In this document: positions 39,393 through 51,742 of the stretch, in pieces
Position numbering within the stretch: position 1 is the first letter of the stretch
Layout of the letters: each line of letters opens with the position of its first letter
Assembly: GCA_022605405.1 (NCBI GenBank)
Contig: JABYQQ010000024.1
Span: 434,001-498,000, forward strand
Length of the DNA stretch: 64,000 nucleotides
Direction: 5' to 3'
Source: Earliella scabrosa
Taxonomy: Eukaryota > Basidiomycota > Agaricomycetes > Polyporales > Polyporaceae
Notes under the pieces: generated by a model
Told to the model about the DNA's origin: nothing
Database searches by the model: none
What the model saw: only the letters and a program-made list of their open reading frames with translations
Made by a program: the position numbers and the translations under genes

Positions 39393-42265
39393 ATGGCGCT
39401 CTCTGAGTTCGTCTTTCTCGCCGCCGCTCTCTACTTCTCCTGGTCTTTTCTTCGCCCATTCATAGTCAGGTCTCCATTGGACAACCTCCCTGGCCCCCCG
39501 TCCCCTTCCTTTATCAGTGGTAAGTGTCGCTGCTGCCGGGAGCTGCCTGCAGGACACCCCCTCTATCTGCATCGAGCGAGGTCAGACTTCGTGCTATGCG
39601 GAGCGACGTCCCCTCCGCCCTGCGCCAGACGCGCCTGCTGAAGCAACGTCCGAGGAGGACGCGTCCGGATACCCGGCTACCTCGATACCCGAACACCTGT
39701 CGATGTCATTGCAGAAGTTCGCTTACTCTAACTTTAATTCCATAGGTAATTTACAGCAGTACGTCACACGTCGGTGTTGGGACTTCCGAGAAGAGATTCA
39801 ACGCAAGTATGGCCGAGTTGTGCTCCTCCATGGTTTGTTCGGGGTGCGTCTAGCGCTTCGATGACGCCCAACTTTGCGCTTACACCCTTGCGTCTTGTAG
39901 AGTCGATGGGTCCAAGTCCATGACCCCAAGGCTCTACACGCTATCTTCCTGAAGGAACAAGACATCTACGAGGAGCCTGTGCTGTGCGTTTTCGATGGTC
40001 ATTGAACGCCACTGCTCCGAATGGAAACTCATGTCTCACCCTCAGTTCCTTGCGTATCACACTCGGGCCCGGTCTTCTCGGCACGATCGGTCAGCATGAC
40101 TCTCCGCGAATTCACAGCGCAGATAGCTGACAGGGTGTGGCGCAATAGGCGAGCAGCACAAGAGGCAACGCAAGATGCTCAACCCCGTCTTCTCCACCAA
40201 GCATCTTCGCGAGATGACGCCCGTCTTCTACGAGGTCATCCACAAGGCATGTTTGCCTTCAGTGCCACGCGCGCCGTCTATCACTGGTACAAACGGCTCA
40301 TCCTCACATTGTTCAGACGCGCGATGCGATCAAACAACGCGTCCAGGCGGGCGCAAGCAAAGATGGCGTTGAGCTCGACATGCTGAACTGGATGGGGCGC
40401 ACCACGCTCGAGGTCCTCGGACAGGCAGGCCTGGGCTACTCGTTCGACCCGCTCACCGAAGACCGGCCAGACGAGTTTGCCACGGCCGTCAAGGAGTTCT
40501 TGTGGGTCCCATCTCTGCGCAGCCCTAATCATACAATCCCGCGACTGACGCGCTATCTTTCTCATCACGCACCCCACCCACTCATCCTCCGACGCGCCTG
40601 CCTAACTGCGCGACCACGCGAGTAGCCCACAGCTGGTCAACTCGACGATCATCCGGCTGCTGCTGCCCTACGTCTGCAACATCGGCACGCCCGCCTTCCG
40701 CCGGCGCGTGGTGGAGATGATCCCGAACAAGGACGTCCAGCGCATGCGCGAGATCTCGGACATTATGCACGAGCGCTCGGTGCTCATCTACAATCTGAAG
40801 AAGGACGCGCTCGAGAAGGGCGACGAGGCGCTCAAGCACCAGATCGGCGAGGGGCGCGATATCATGAGCATCCTGTGTGAGTATATCTCGTGTATGCATA
40901 CGTCCGTGTACCCTGGCGGGTGCCCTCGACGTCAGGGTCGCGCGGGCCGGGCGGCATCGGCATTGAGCTCAGGCAGGGCGAGATAATGATCTGACATGGG
41001 GCTTGGAACAGTGCGGGAAAACATGAAGGCGTCTGAGCAGGACAAGCTCCCAGACGACGAGCTCATCGGACAGGTCTCGTACGTACCCTTTCCTAACACA
41101 GTATCCCCCGCTCTCCGAATGAAAGGCTCAACGTTGTGTCGCGCGCGCGTATCGTTCAGGACAATGATTCTCGCCGGCATGGACACCACCGCGAATTCGC
41201 TCGCGCGCATCCTGCAGCTCCTCGCGGAGAACCCGGACGCGCAGGAGCGCCTCCGGGACGAGATCATGCACGCGGTCGAGGCGGACGGAGTCGGCGACAC
41301 GCTCGAGTTCGATAAACTGATGGAGCTGCCCTACATGGACGCGGTCTGCCGCGAGACGCTCCGAGTGTAAGTGGCAGGTCCCGACGTGACCTAGGCATTG
41401 ACCTCCGTCGCGCTATGTGTGCCCAGTCGCAACTTCATCGCTGCCAGTGGAATGATTAGCTGACGCCCACATTCACTCCTCTAGCTCGCCCGGCGTTGCG
41501 TCCCTCTTCCGAGAGTAAGTCTCCTCCTTGCGTGCAACGAGCGTAGCGCTCACTGAGCCTTCCCCCTTCCCTTTCCTTTCGCCCCTTGCCATCTTCCAAA
41601 TCTCAGCACGATCAAGGACACCATGTTGCCGCTCTCCGAACCGATCCGGATGCGCGACGGCACGATGGTCTCCGCGCTCCCGCTCCCCAAGGGCACGCGC
41701 GTCGTTCCTGACATCCTCGGGTGCAACCGCGACACCGCGCTCTGGGGCCCCGACGCAGCGGTCTGGCGGCCGGAGCGCTGGCTCGAGCCGCTCCCGCGCG
41801 CCGTCGAGGAGGCACACATCCCCGGGGTTTATTCGCATCTGTACGTTCTCCCGCTGTTATGTATGCAAGACGCGGCTCATGACGGGTCTCCTTGCAGCAT
41901 GACGTTCATCGGCGGCGGTCGCGCGTGCATGTGAGTTGCAGCGTCATGTTCGTAGTTGCATACAGCGGCTGATGGATGTCCTATCACCGCACGCACAGTG
42001 GCTTCAAGCTCGCGCAGGTCGAGATCAGTGCGTCTCCACACCGCTCTCCCACTTACACTGCTGAGAATGCTCTGTTGACCACGGCCATCTCCATCTCTTG
42101 CTCCGACACACAGAGACCGTGCTGTTCGTGCTCCTGCAGCACTTCAAGTTCGAGCCCACGGGCAAGCCGATCGCGTGGAACTTTGCGGCGGTGCAGTACC
42201 CCACGGTCGGTCCCGAGAGCACGGACCCGGAGATGCCGTTGAAGGTGTCGCTGCTGCGTCCGTAA
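39393..42265 (+). CDS. Cytochrome P450 B2
   Basis: It has the same exon plan as B1 and B3. The anchor MALSEFVFLAAALYFSWSFL is followed by LPGPPSPSFISG, KRQRKMLNPVFSTKHL, the I-helix ILAGMDTTANSLARILQLL, ExxR in CRETLRV, VWRPERWLEPLP and the haem loop FIGGGRACI|GFKLAQVE. The stop is TAA at 42263-42265. No frame break was found at the joins checked. Its last exons, including introns, are almost identical to those of B3, pointing to recent duplication or gene conversion. It should be an ER-anchored monooxygenase of unknown substrate, possibly with a different specificity from B1 given differences in the substrate-recognition stretches. Confidence 0.88.
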
Positions 42266-42479
42266 TGGGGACGCGCAAGCTACTGGTGTGGTTGGTGGAG
42301 TTTATCATGGCCGACGGGTGAGTGGAGTCGTTTTGGGGCTGGTGTATCGCCCTCTTTCTCGTCTTACTCACCGCAGTGCATAGGGTCGGGGTGCAGAGTG
42401 GGGGTGCAGTGATGCGCAGTGGTCATAGAGCCTCTAGTACGTTACTATCTACAGTTCCGAGACAGCCATCTCTGAGTGC

Positions 42480-44174
42480 ACCGGATGGCCAATGCCAACT
42501 CAGAACGAGACTTACCAGACGTTTGGGTAGGCGAGTGTGCCTGCGGGATGTGCATGCTATCGTAGACGTCTCCCATCAGTCGGTGGAGCAGTCCCTTGTC
42601 CGTCCGCACTCAGTCCTTGTCTCTACATCCGGTGTGGATACCGTGGGTCATACGAAGTGGAACAGGAGCATGCCAGCGCAGAACCATCTCCTTCTGCGCG
42701 ACCTCGGGGTGCGTCACCACCATCATGAGGGGGAAGTGCAGCACGACCGTGACGGTCTGGGCGCACAATGGACGTCAGACGCGGGCAACGTGCGTTGTAA
42801 CGGTACTTACCGAGTCGATACGGGCTGAGATCGTCGCTTCGGTTTAAGTAGGCTGGGGTGGCCGCTACTCCTCGCGGTACGTACCCGAATACATCGAATT
42901 GGCAGTCCAGCGCAGATCAAACTCTTGCTGTGCAATCTTCGCCTTGTCCTTGTCCTCCTCCGACCGTTTCTCAGGCAGGGTCGTGCAGAAACAAGCAGTC
43001 GCAGTGCCGTCCTGCTGTTAGGCCCTGCACATCTATTGGGAACGGGTTGGAAACTTGTTGGCATAACGCGGGCCTTGACGAACTCGAATAGCCAAGTTGT
43101 CATCGAATCGGAATTCCGCGCGATCGCCTTGCGCTCGAAGCTCGCACCGGGGAACCACGACGGCAAGTGCGGCACCACCGCATCGCGCCGTTTGTGAAAG
43201 TCAGAGAATTATGTCGTGCGGGAGGAATCATCGTCACTCACGAAATAGAATGATGTCCACAAGCCAGATCGTTCCACGAGTCGAGGCAATTTGCAGCGGG
43301 TCATCGTTCAAGTTGGACCACGAGGTAGCCGTAGACGACCAGCAGCGTCAGGGTGCCCGCGGACCTGGCAGCCAATAAGTATCTGTCAGTCACCGCGGCA
43401 AAAGTCAATTTCAACAGCATGTATGTACGCACCTCTTGAGATGACTCTCATAGTCCGTGGGCTCGTCCAAGAGTCGTTTGAGCAGTGCATGGGCTCGATC
43501 TCAAGCTGAGCGCCGGGTGATGGTTGGGGATCGCGGCGGGCCCCAGTGCTTTCACAATCGGGCGCCGCTGCCGGCGAGACTTGTCGCCGTACCGGGTGAA
43601 GGCGACCTGTACAAATCGATAAATCACGCGTATCACGGCCACGCCGAGCACAAGGAGCCGACAGGAGCGGCCAAGTACTAGTGTTAAAGAGACATCGAGG
43701 AAAGTTATGCATACCGTGTTCTCGCACCCGCAGCTAAACCGTACGCTTGAATCATGCGCGATGACAGAATGCCAACAAGACTCACGGGTCCCCGGCCACT
43801 ACGAGTGCCGGTTTGTCGGAGTAAACAGTGGATCCCTTGCGCTCGAGAAGGTCGACGGCGACGTCATATGTGTTCAGGAACAGCAGGCCCTGGCCGAAGA
43901 CGTGGACTCTGGAGATACACAATATCACCTGCAAATTTCGCTTGAGGAAAGGGTCTGAAAGCTCTGAGTCATGATGGCGTATGTATGGCTTCGCCCAGTC
44001 CGTCACGCTTAACCATAGTCCCCTCGCGGTCAAATCCAACGTATTCCCGATCACCGGGAATGGTCTCGGCAGAGCGCCGCCGTTCTGCTTCCCTCTGGAC
44101 CTGGCGAGGACGAATGTGAGAACAGCTGCTGAGAGCAGCAGTAGGACGGATGAGAAGTGGTAGGAGTATATCAA
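42480..44174 (-). pseudogene. Cytochrome P450 A2, truncated copy of A1
   Basis: It begins MIYSYHFSSVLLLLSAAVLT at 44174, homologous to A1. The proline hinge is shortened (GALPRPFPVIGN), the segment around VYSDKPALVVAGD is out of register, and about 45 residues are missing before the ExxR motif (QKEMVLRWHAP). Similarity stops at about 42480, just after the exon that ends before the PERF region, so the haem-binding loop is absent. It cannot encode a working P450. The intron before its I-helix ends TCAG, which shows the ancestral acceptor of the TAAG in A1. It lies between B2 and B3, divergent to B3, and so marks the duplicated A-B unit. Confidence 0.8.
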
Positions 44175-44649
44175 GAATATTGAGGCAGGGGTAGCTCATG
44201 ACGGTTCCATGAGGGTGTGACGGATCTTCCCGTCACGGTTGCGCAACGCTGCGTCACGACCACGCTCCAGACCGCTTGCTAAGACGACGATTGGACTCCG
44301 GCGATGAAGCACTCGACCGTTCTCAACCGTTCTCCCACTCCCACCGTCGTGTGAGGGGTTTGTGACGAACCTACTACTGAGTACACCACCCTGATCATCC
44401 ATATCGAGCGAGACTGGGTGATAAATATTCTGGCGGCACAGTACCGATGATGCCACGCGTACGCTTGTCGGCCTCTAGGAAACCCGATGGTCCGGCCTCT
44501 TGGATCGCAGAATATGTCCCGTCTCTAATCATGAACTCAGAATCAACACTACCAGCATGCGGATCACTGACATATAATCCGCATCCCACTCGCGACATAA
44601 TACCTCCTCAGCCCCTTCTCCTTCTGCGGTCGGCCTCCTCTACCTCCCA
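44175..44649. promoter_or_regulatory. Divergent spacer between A2 and B3, with TATA box at 44573-44578
   Basis: This is a 475-bp spacer homologous to the ends of the A1-B1 spacer. TATAAT lies 77 bases upstream of the B3 start within the GATCACTGACATATAA block shared with B1. Confidence 0.55.
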
Positions 44650-47297
44650 ATGGAGCTCTCTGAGTTGGTCTTTCTCGCCGCCGCTCTCTACTTCTCCTGG
44701 TCGATTCTTCGCCCATTCATAGTCAAGTCTCCCCTGGACAACCTACCTGGTCCTCCCTCCCCTTCCGTTATTGGCGGTAAGTTCCCCTCATTGCGGAAGT
44801 TCAGTCACCCTAACTCTGTTTCCCTAGGTAACTTGCAGCAATACATCGCACGTCAGTGTTGGGACTTCCGAGAAGAGATTCAACGCAAGTATGGCCGGGT
44901 TGTGCTACTCCATGGTTTGTTCGGGGTGCGTCTATGAATGGCGCCTGAATGATGCCCAAGTGTGCTTACACCCTTGCGTCTTATAGAGTCCCTGGGTCGA
45001 AGTCCGTGACCCTAAGGCTCTGCACGCTATCTTCCTGAAGGAACAAGACATCTATGAGGAGCCTGTGCTGTGCGTTTCCAATGGTCATTGACTCATTGAA
45101 CGCCACTGCTCACTCATGTCCCACCCTCAGTTCCTTGCGTGTTACACTCGGGCCCGGTCTTCTCGGCACGATCGGTTAGCATGACTCTCCGAGTTCACAG
45201 CACGCATAGCTGACAGGATGTGGCGCAACAGGCGAGCAGCACAAGAGGCAACGCAAGATGCTCAACCCCGTCTTCTCCACCAAGCACCTACGCGAGATGA
45301 CGCCCATCTTCTACGAGGTTATCCACAAGGCATGTTTGCCTTCAGTGCCCCGCGCGCCATCCATCGTTGGCGCAAACGGCTCATCCTCACATTGTTCAGA
45401 CGCGCGATGCCATCAAGGAACGCGTACAAGCGGGTGCAAACAAAGATGGTGTCGAGCTCGACATGCTGAACTGGATGGGACGCACTACGCTCGAGGTTCT
45501 CGGACAGGCCGGCTTGGGCTACTCGTTCGACCCGCTGACTGAAGACCGGTCGGATGTGTTCGCCACGGCCGTCAAGGAGTTCTTGTGGGTCCCTCTGCGC
45601 AGCCCAAATTGTACAATCATACGACTGACGCGCTATGTCTTCCCTCACTATTCACCTTGCGATAGTCCGCAGCTGCGCCACTCAGCGGTCATCCGGATGC
45701 TGCTGCCCTACGTCTACAACATTGGCCCGCCCGCCTTCCGCCGGCGCGTGGTGGAGATGATCCCGAACAGGAACGTCCAGCGCATGCGCGAGATCTCGGA
45801 CACCCTGCACGCGCGCTCGGTGTACATCTACAACCTGAAGAAGGACGCGCTCGAGAAGGGCGACGAGGCGCTCAAGCACCAGATTGGTGAGGGGCGCGAT
45901 ATTATGAGCATCCTGTGTGAGTATATCTGGTGTATGCATACGTCCATGTATCTTTGTGGGTGCCCTGGACGTCGATGTCGCGCGGGCCGCGCGGGCTCAA
46001 GCAGCGCGAGATGTTGATCTGACATGGGGCTTGGAACAGTGCGGGAAAACATGAAGGCGTCTGAGCAGGACAAGCTCCCAGACGACGAGCTCATCGGACA
46101 GGTCTCGTACGTACCTTCTCCCTACCCAGTATCTCACTTTCTGGATCAACGACTCATCACTGTCGCGCGCGCGCGTATCGTTCAGGACAATGATTCTCGC
46201 GGGCATGGACACCACCGCGAATTCGCTCGCGCGCATCCTGCAGCTCCTCGCAGAGAACCCAGACGTCCAGGAGCGCCTCCGGGACGAGATCGCGCACGCG
46301 GTCGAGGCGTACGGGATCGGCAACACGCTCGAGTTCGACAAGCTCATGGAGCTACCGTATATGGACGCCATCTGCCGCGAGACGCTCCGAGTGTAAGTGG
46401 CATGTCACAACGTCACCATCGACCCTCTCTCGTGCTGGCCGGGCCTATGTGTGCTCAACCGCAAATACGTTGCTGCGAATGGCATGATTGGCTGACGCTC
46501 GCACTTACTCTTCCAGGTCGCCCGGCGTCGCGACCCTCTTCCGAGAGTAAGTCTGCTCCCCGTGCATTCAACGAGCGTAGCGCTCACCTAGACTCTCTGC
46601 CCTTTCCCTCCCTTGCTTTCCCCAAACGCGCTCAATTGCAGCACCATCAAGGACACCGTGTTGCCGCTCTCCGAACCTATTCGGATGCGCGACGGCACGG
46701 TGGTCTCCGCGCTCCCGCTCCCCAAGGGCACGCGCGTCGTTCCTGACATCCTCGGGTGCAACCGCGACACCGCGCTCTGGGGCCCCGACGCAGCGGTCTG
46801 GCGGCCGGAGCGCTGGCTCGAGCCGCTCCCGCGCGCCGTCGAGGAGGCACACATCCCCGGGGTTTATTCGCATCTGTACGTTCTCCCGCTGTTATGTATG
46901 CAAGACGCGGCTCATGACGGGTCTCCTTGCAGCATGACGTTCATCGGCGGCGGTCGCGCGTGCATGTGAGTTGCAGCGTCATGTTCGTAGTTGCATACAG
47001 CGGCTGATGGATGTCCGCACGCACAGTGGCTTCAAGCTCGCGCAGGTCGAGATCAGTGCGTCTCGGCCCATTCACCCGCTCACAGTGCAAATAATAGCTG
47101 AGATTGCTCTGCTGACCCCCATCCCCATCCCTCGCGTCGACACAGAGACCGTGCTGTTCGTGCTTCTGCAGCACTTCAAGTTCGAGCCCACGGGCAAGCC
47201 GATCGCGTGGAACTTTGCGGCGGTGCAGTACCCCACGGTCGGCCCTGAGAGCCCGGAGCCCGAGATGCCGCTGAAGGTGTCGCTGCTGCGTCCGTGA
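44650..47297 (+). CDS. Cytochrome P450 B3
   Basis: This is the third member of the B group, with the same intron positions. The anchor MELSELVFLAAALYFSWSIL is followed by the hinge LPGPPSPSVIGG, KRQRKMLNPVFSTKHL, SFDPLTEDRSDVFATAVKEF, the I-helix ILAGMDTTANSLARILQLL, ExxR in CRETLRV, VWRPERWLEPLP and the haem loop FIGGGRACI|GFKLAQVE. The stop is TGA at 47295-47297. It appears intact. It pairs divergently with the decayed A2, as B1 pairs with A1. The 3' part is nearly the same as B2, while upstream exons differ more. Confidence 0.88.
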
Positions 47298-50200
47298 TGC
47301 GGACGCGCAAGCTACGAGTGCGGTTGGCGGGTGAGTGCAGTTGTTAATCTGGTGTATCGCATTATACCTCATCTTACTCACCGTGGTGCATAGCGTCGGG
47401 GTGCGGGGTGGGGGTGCAGTGGATCGTGATGCGCAGTGGTCATAGAGTTTCTAGTATGTTACTCTCTAGAGAGTGTGTGTCTGAAGGCGGGGCTGCGACG
47501 CGTGGTGGAGTGACGGCGGGCGATCCCGATGATGCCGATGCTGCGCCGCAATTGGGTCTTGGTGTCCATGTCGGCCTCGACCGCGTCATTCTCCCTGTCG
47601 CTCCGTCTCACACTTTTCTCTGTATCTTCCTTACGTCCTCAGTAATATCGTACCATATTGTCTCCGGACGCTGCTTGTATTGGTCGAGTGCCTCTGTATC
47701 GTTTCAGTCTAGATCCGTCCATGTTGCCGGCCTGCGTGGCTATGGCACCGTGGTTGCACAGTTCCAGCTCTTTCAGTGATATCGTGCGGTAGCTGTAGCT
47801 CAGGATCGCATGGTGAGGCCGAGGCGTTAACATGAGCGTGAGCCCTTGTCCGGGGCACCGAGTCCGACGCATGCTCGACGGTCTTGGGTCGCGCACTGTG
47901 AGAGATCGAGACGAGGGGCCAGGGCACTAGCGGCGGTAGATTGTTTTTGAGAGCATGGCAGGTAGCAGGGAATTCCGAGGGAGAGGTCACACATCGGCCC
48001 TGAGAGGCCCGCTGTGCGCGGTAGAAGGTGTGGATGTGCCCGCCCGAGTGTTGTGTAGGCGGATGCGAACTCGACACACTGCTCGGCTAACCGCACTAGT
48101 ACTGATGATTGACAGTTGTGCTTGAGACACGGAGGACGTCATCCGTGGAAAATAGATTTTGCACGTGTAGGGAGATGTCATTCCGTCTGTAGAGTAGGTG
48201 CTATCCCGAAAGCCAATCTGGATCGCAGGAATCCGACGAGTCCGCACATTAGGATGTAAAGGAACGATACAAAAAGGAAGGGGTAAGTACACGCTGGAGT
48301 AGACACACCGAATGGTAGCTATCCGAGCAAGTTGGAGACATGACGTATTCGATGTATGCCTACCTGACCCCGGATGGGCGTGCTGTAGAGCGGGAAATAT
48401 TCAGACGCACCAGAAGTTCAGGTGGTACAAGGTCTATTAGCGCTCACCTGTACCGCGCGCGGCGTAGAAACCTGCGTATTGCATCCATCGGGTGCTCCCC
48501 AGCGCGATAGGCCATATGGTCCGCAGGAGTCGATGTGCATTGGATTACCGGTTAAAAATGTTCTTAGCATTCGAGCGCCGAGTGGCCGACGTGCTCCCGC
48601 GTCCGCCAAGGAGGTCCGACACCGAAGACGAAACGTAGATCACTCGGAAGAAGGTAAGAAGCGTACGTCATGGCAGTCTCATGGGTCCATGGATGACGAA
48701 GGTTCTTGGATCCGACTTGCCAACGTGTCTGTAAAGACACAGACGCAGAAATGTCGCAAATTGCACGAAGTGCTGACTACTACTTGAGATGGGTGCGGAA
48801 GAGTAATGGCCAGTACACAGATCCGCGACGGAGTCGGACGCCAGAATACCCGCGGTGACGACTCGCAGCAAGGAAAAGTTTTTCTGTTTGAGATTCCACT
48901 TGGTCTTCGGAAATGAACGGTGAGGATGCGTCTGGGTCCACCGGCAAACTAGTAGAGTGATAGCGGCGAGTCGGCTAAGAGCACGTTGTGTCTGGCTGCG
49001 CCACCGGGCTTCAAATCTCCAAACTCGGGCCGGTGCAGAGGTGCGGCAACACCACGTTGGTGCACATCCGGCCGGACTGCACAGTGGAGATAAACGCACC
49101 CGCAGGACAGGGCGTCGGTTCATCGATCTCCGGCGGCGGCGAAAAGAGGTGATGCGCTGTTAGTCAACAGAGAGGCTAGATGTGGAACGTACGGTACGCC
49201 AGCCCCGCCCGCTCCGCTACCCGTGGCAGGTCGTGTTTGATGTGGAATTGGTGATTCCTGGCGCGGCAGATTCCATGTGTGTATAGGTTCCGTGACCTAG
49301 AACTTTGTGGCTCTGCATGACAGCAATCTTCGTTCTTGTGGGTGCATCTTCCTGATGTGGTATCTCTCGTGCGCGGATGGATGGCAGATGATACTGTCGG
49401 TGCGAAGATAAATTGACCTTTCTCGGTGAACCCGAACAGCGTGAACGTCCGAGACCAGGCGTGTCGAAGGACGTGACTTGCCGAACACCAGCGAGGACGG
49501 CCGTTACCGGGTATTGCTGCATCGCCGAAATCACCCATGGGGGCCTATCTACCGGTTGAAAACATTTAGCGTACGTACCTGTATCGTCCATTGTCCGCCA
49601 CACGACCGCAATCCTTCGACAAAAAGGCTCGTCACAAGCTGTGCCTTCTCCCGAGGTGCTTGAACCAAATAGGAGGGTGCTTGGTGGATGGACGAATTAC
49701 ATCTTTTGAATTTGGAATGATGGTTCGCCATGAGCTGGCTGAAAACGTCCGATGGAAGAGAGGAGAAGGTCGAGACGTCGAACTCCACGCAGGTGCCAGG
49801 TGAGTTGAGCGCCAGTAAACTGGAGGCTTGCGGTCCGCCCTACACGCCGGGATGCCCGTGGACGGAGAAAGTGACATCGTGCTAGGCAGGCAACCTCGCG
49901 CGATACAGTCGAACAAACCGACGAACAGGTAGAGGACAGAGGATAAGAGACGCGGCGTTATCGTTCGAGTTTGACATTCGAAGGCACACCCGGCGTCGAC
50001 ACGGAGACTGTGGTCCTGGGAATTCCATCGGGTGGACGAGTCGGCAAGAGCGCGCATCCGAGGTGACAGCGGGCTGTCGACCGAGGCACTAGGCGTCACA
50101 CTAGACGGAACAAGACCGCTCCATCGTCTGGCGTCGAGGACCGACGGTGTCTACACCGTCGGCGTTCAGCTATTGCATCCCAACACCGATGGGCGTTTAT

Positions 50201-51742
50201 CGACCGTCCCCATGCGCGCATCGTCGGTTGAAAGTGTCTACCGCGGCGACTCCGACTGTTCTCTGCGTATGTTGGCGCGGGCCGCGAGGGGGATCGTTTC
50301 ACGTCTCGACTTTGTGAATGGAAGTAGGCTCTGTGCCGAACTGCGGACATTCAGCACCCGGCTCAGATAGGGAACGCAAATGAGCTCACCTCCGTATAGA
50401 CACGGAGGTGTTGCGATGGTGACATTTGCGGCGCAAGAAACGGGATAACGGGGGCTTTGGCCGTTCCTATGAACGACCGATGTGTTGAGGTGATTTCGGG
50501 TTCGGGTTCGAGACCGATCGCGCGGTGACGTATAGTGCAGCCCAGGAACAGGAGATTGGCTTCATGGAGATTGATGTTTTGGAGGTCACGGGAAGTGCTG
50601 TGAGGATGAGTAAGTAAGCCGTTGTAAATGCTACACTGCCTATTAGGAGCCGTACACGACTCGGAGAAGAATGGCGAACGGGATTAAGCTTGATGTCCGT
50701 GGAAGACGGGGTCGGACCAGTGAGTATGTGGCAGTGTACATTCCCTGTGCAGCACTTACCGCCCTCTGCCCCGAGTAGCGGGTGTCCTGACTCTGCAGCC
50801 GCGTATAGGCCAGTTACGACCTGTTACGACAGCCCGCAGAGGTGCGAGAGCCCAAGAGGGCACCGGGCTTCCCCAGAGACTGCGCACGTTGGGCGTTGAA
50901 CGAGTGTGATATCTTTGTGGCGATGCGTTGAATCAGTGCTCTCGTCTAATTCCGCGGGCTGGGAAAGCGCGTCGCCCTGGCTTCTGGTGGACCCCTGGAG
51001 AGTTTGCAAGTTGGTCATGTCGCGCGTTGTGAGCATCCACAGCTGACACATAGAGTAAAAGGGATCTCGTACACCATACTGGCACCATGAAGAGGGAAGT
51101 TGTGTGCCTGTTGCGATGATGGGCTGTGCTTGGTTGCTGGTAGGTTCGAGTATGTTGCTGGCGAAGACGCGCGCGGGCGGCGAAAGCCGGGAGGTGACAG
51201 GCGGTGCGCGCCGATCTGAGCAGTAAGCTGCTGGCACGGCCGAAGGTGCTCGCGAGCTCCCTTGGCCTTGTTTGACTGTGGGCCTGACTCGCAGCATCAC
51301 CGGCTCCGTCTCATCATGGGCGGCTGCACGCATTGCGTAACCAGCAGCTCGATTACCGATCGCTCTCTCTGTCCTCAACCGCCCTGACTAAGCCCCCGTT
51401 GTGGTCTTGCTCTCTGCTCACCCATGTGCTCCGCCTACCCTGCGTAGACAGTGCCACAAATGGGAAACCTCTACCCCATGGCCACAGAAATCCGGTCCCT
51501 CTGCGTCTAAGACTGCCCGACACACTAGACGCGTTTGGACCGAACATGCGGGTCCCCAAGCGTTTCATACGTGCTATTCCGGCATCCAACCAGCCCGTGC
51601 ATCCTCCAGGGCGCTGCCTCTGATGATAAATCTCTCAGTATTTCCACCTCTCGTATCCTAGCTATATAAGACACCCCGTTCGAATGTCGGTGAGTACACA
51701 AACACGAACCCCGTATCCCTAGCACACACCAATACAGCTAAC
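47298..51742. other. Gene-poor 4.4-kb region right of the P450 cluster
   Basis: No gene is supported. The first 170 bases resemble the 3' flank of B2 (42380-42450), including TGATGCGCAGTGGTCATAGA, so they belong to the duplicated P450 unit. The rest has many short open frames on both strands with no recognisable motif, no inverted ends and no clear repeat. It could be decayed transposon or non-coding RNA territory. The last part (about 51640-51742) includes TATATAAG near 51664, a probable core promoter of the Zn2Cys6 gene. Confidence 0.45.

Noticed and set aside
50032..50370. A 112-codon plus-strand open frame in the gene-poor region
   Set aside because: There is no recognisable motif, no splice-linked neighbouring exons, and similar frames occur on the other strand.
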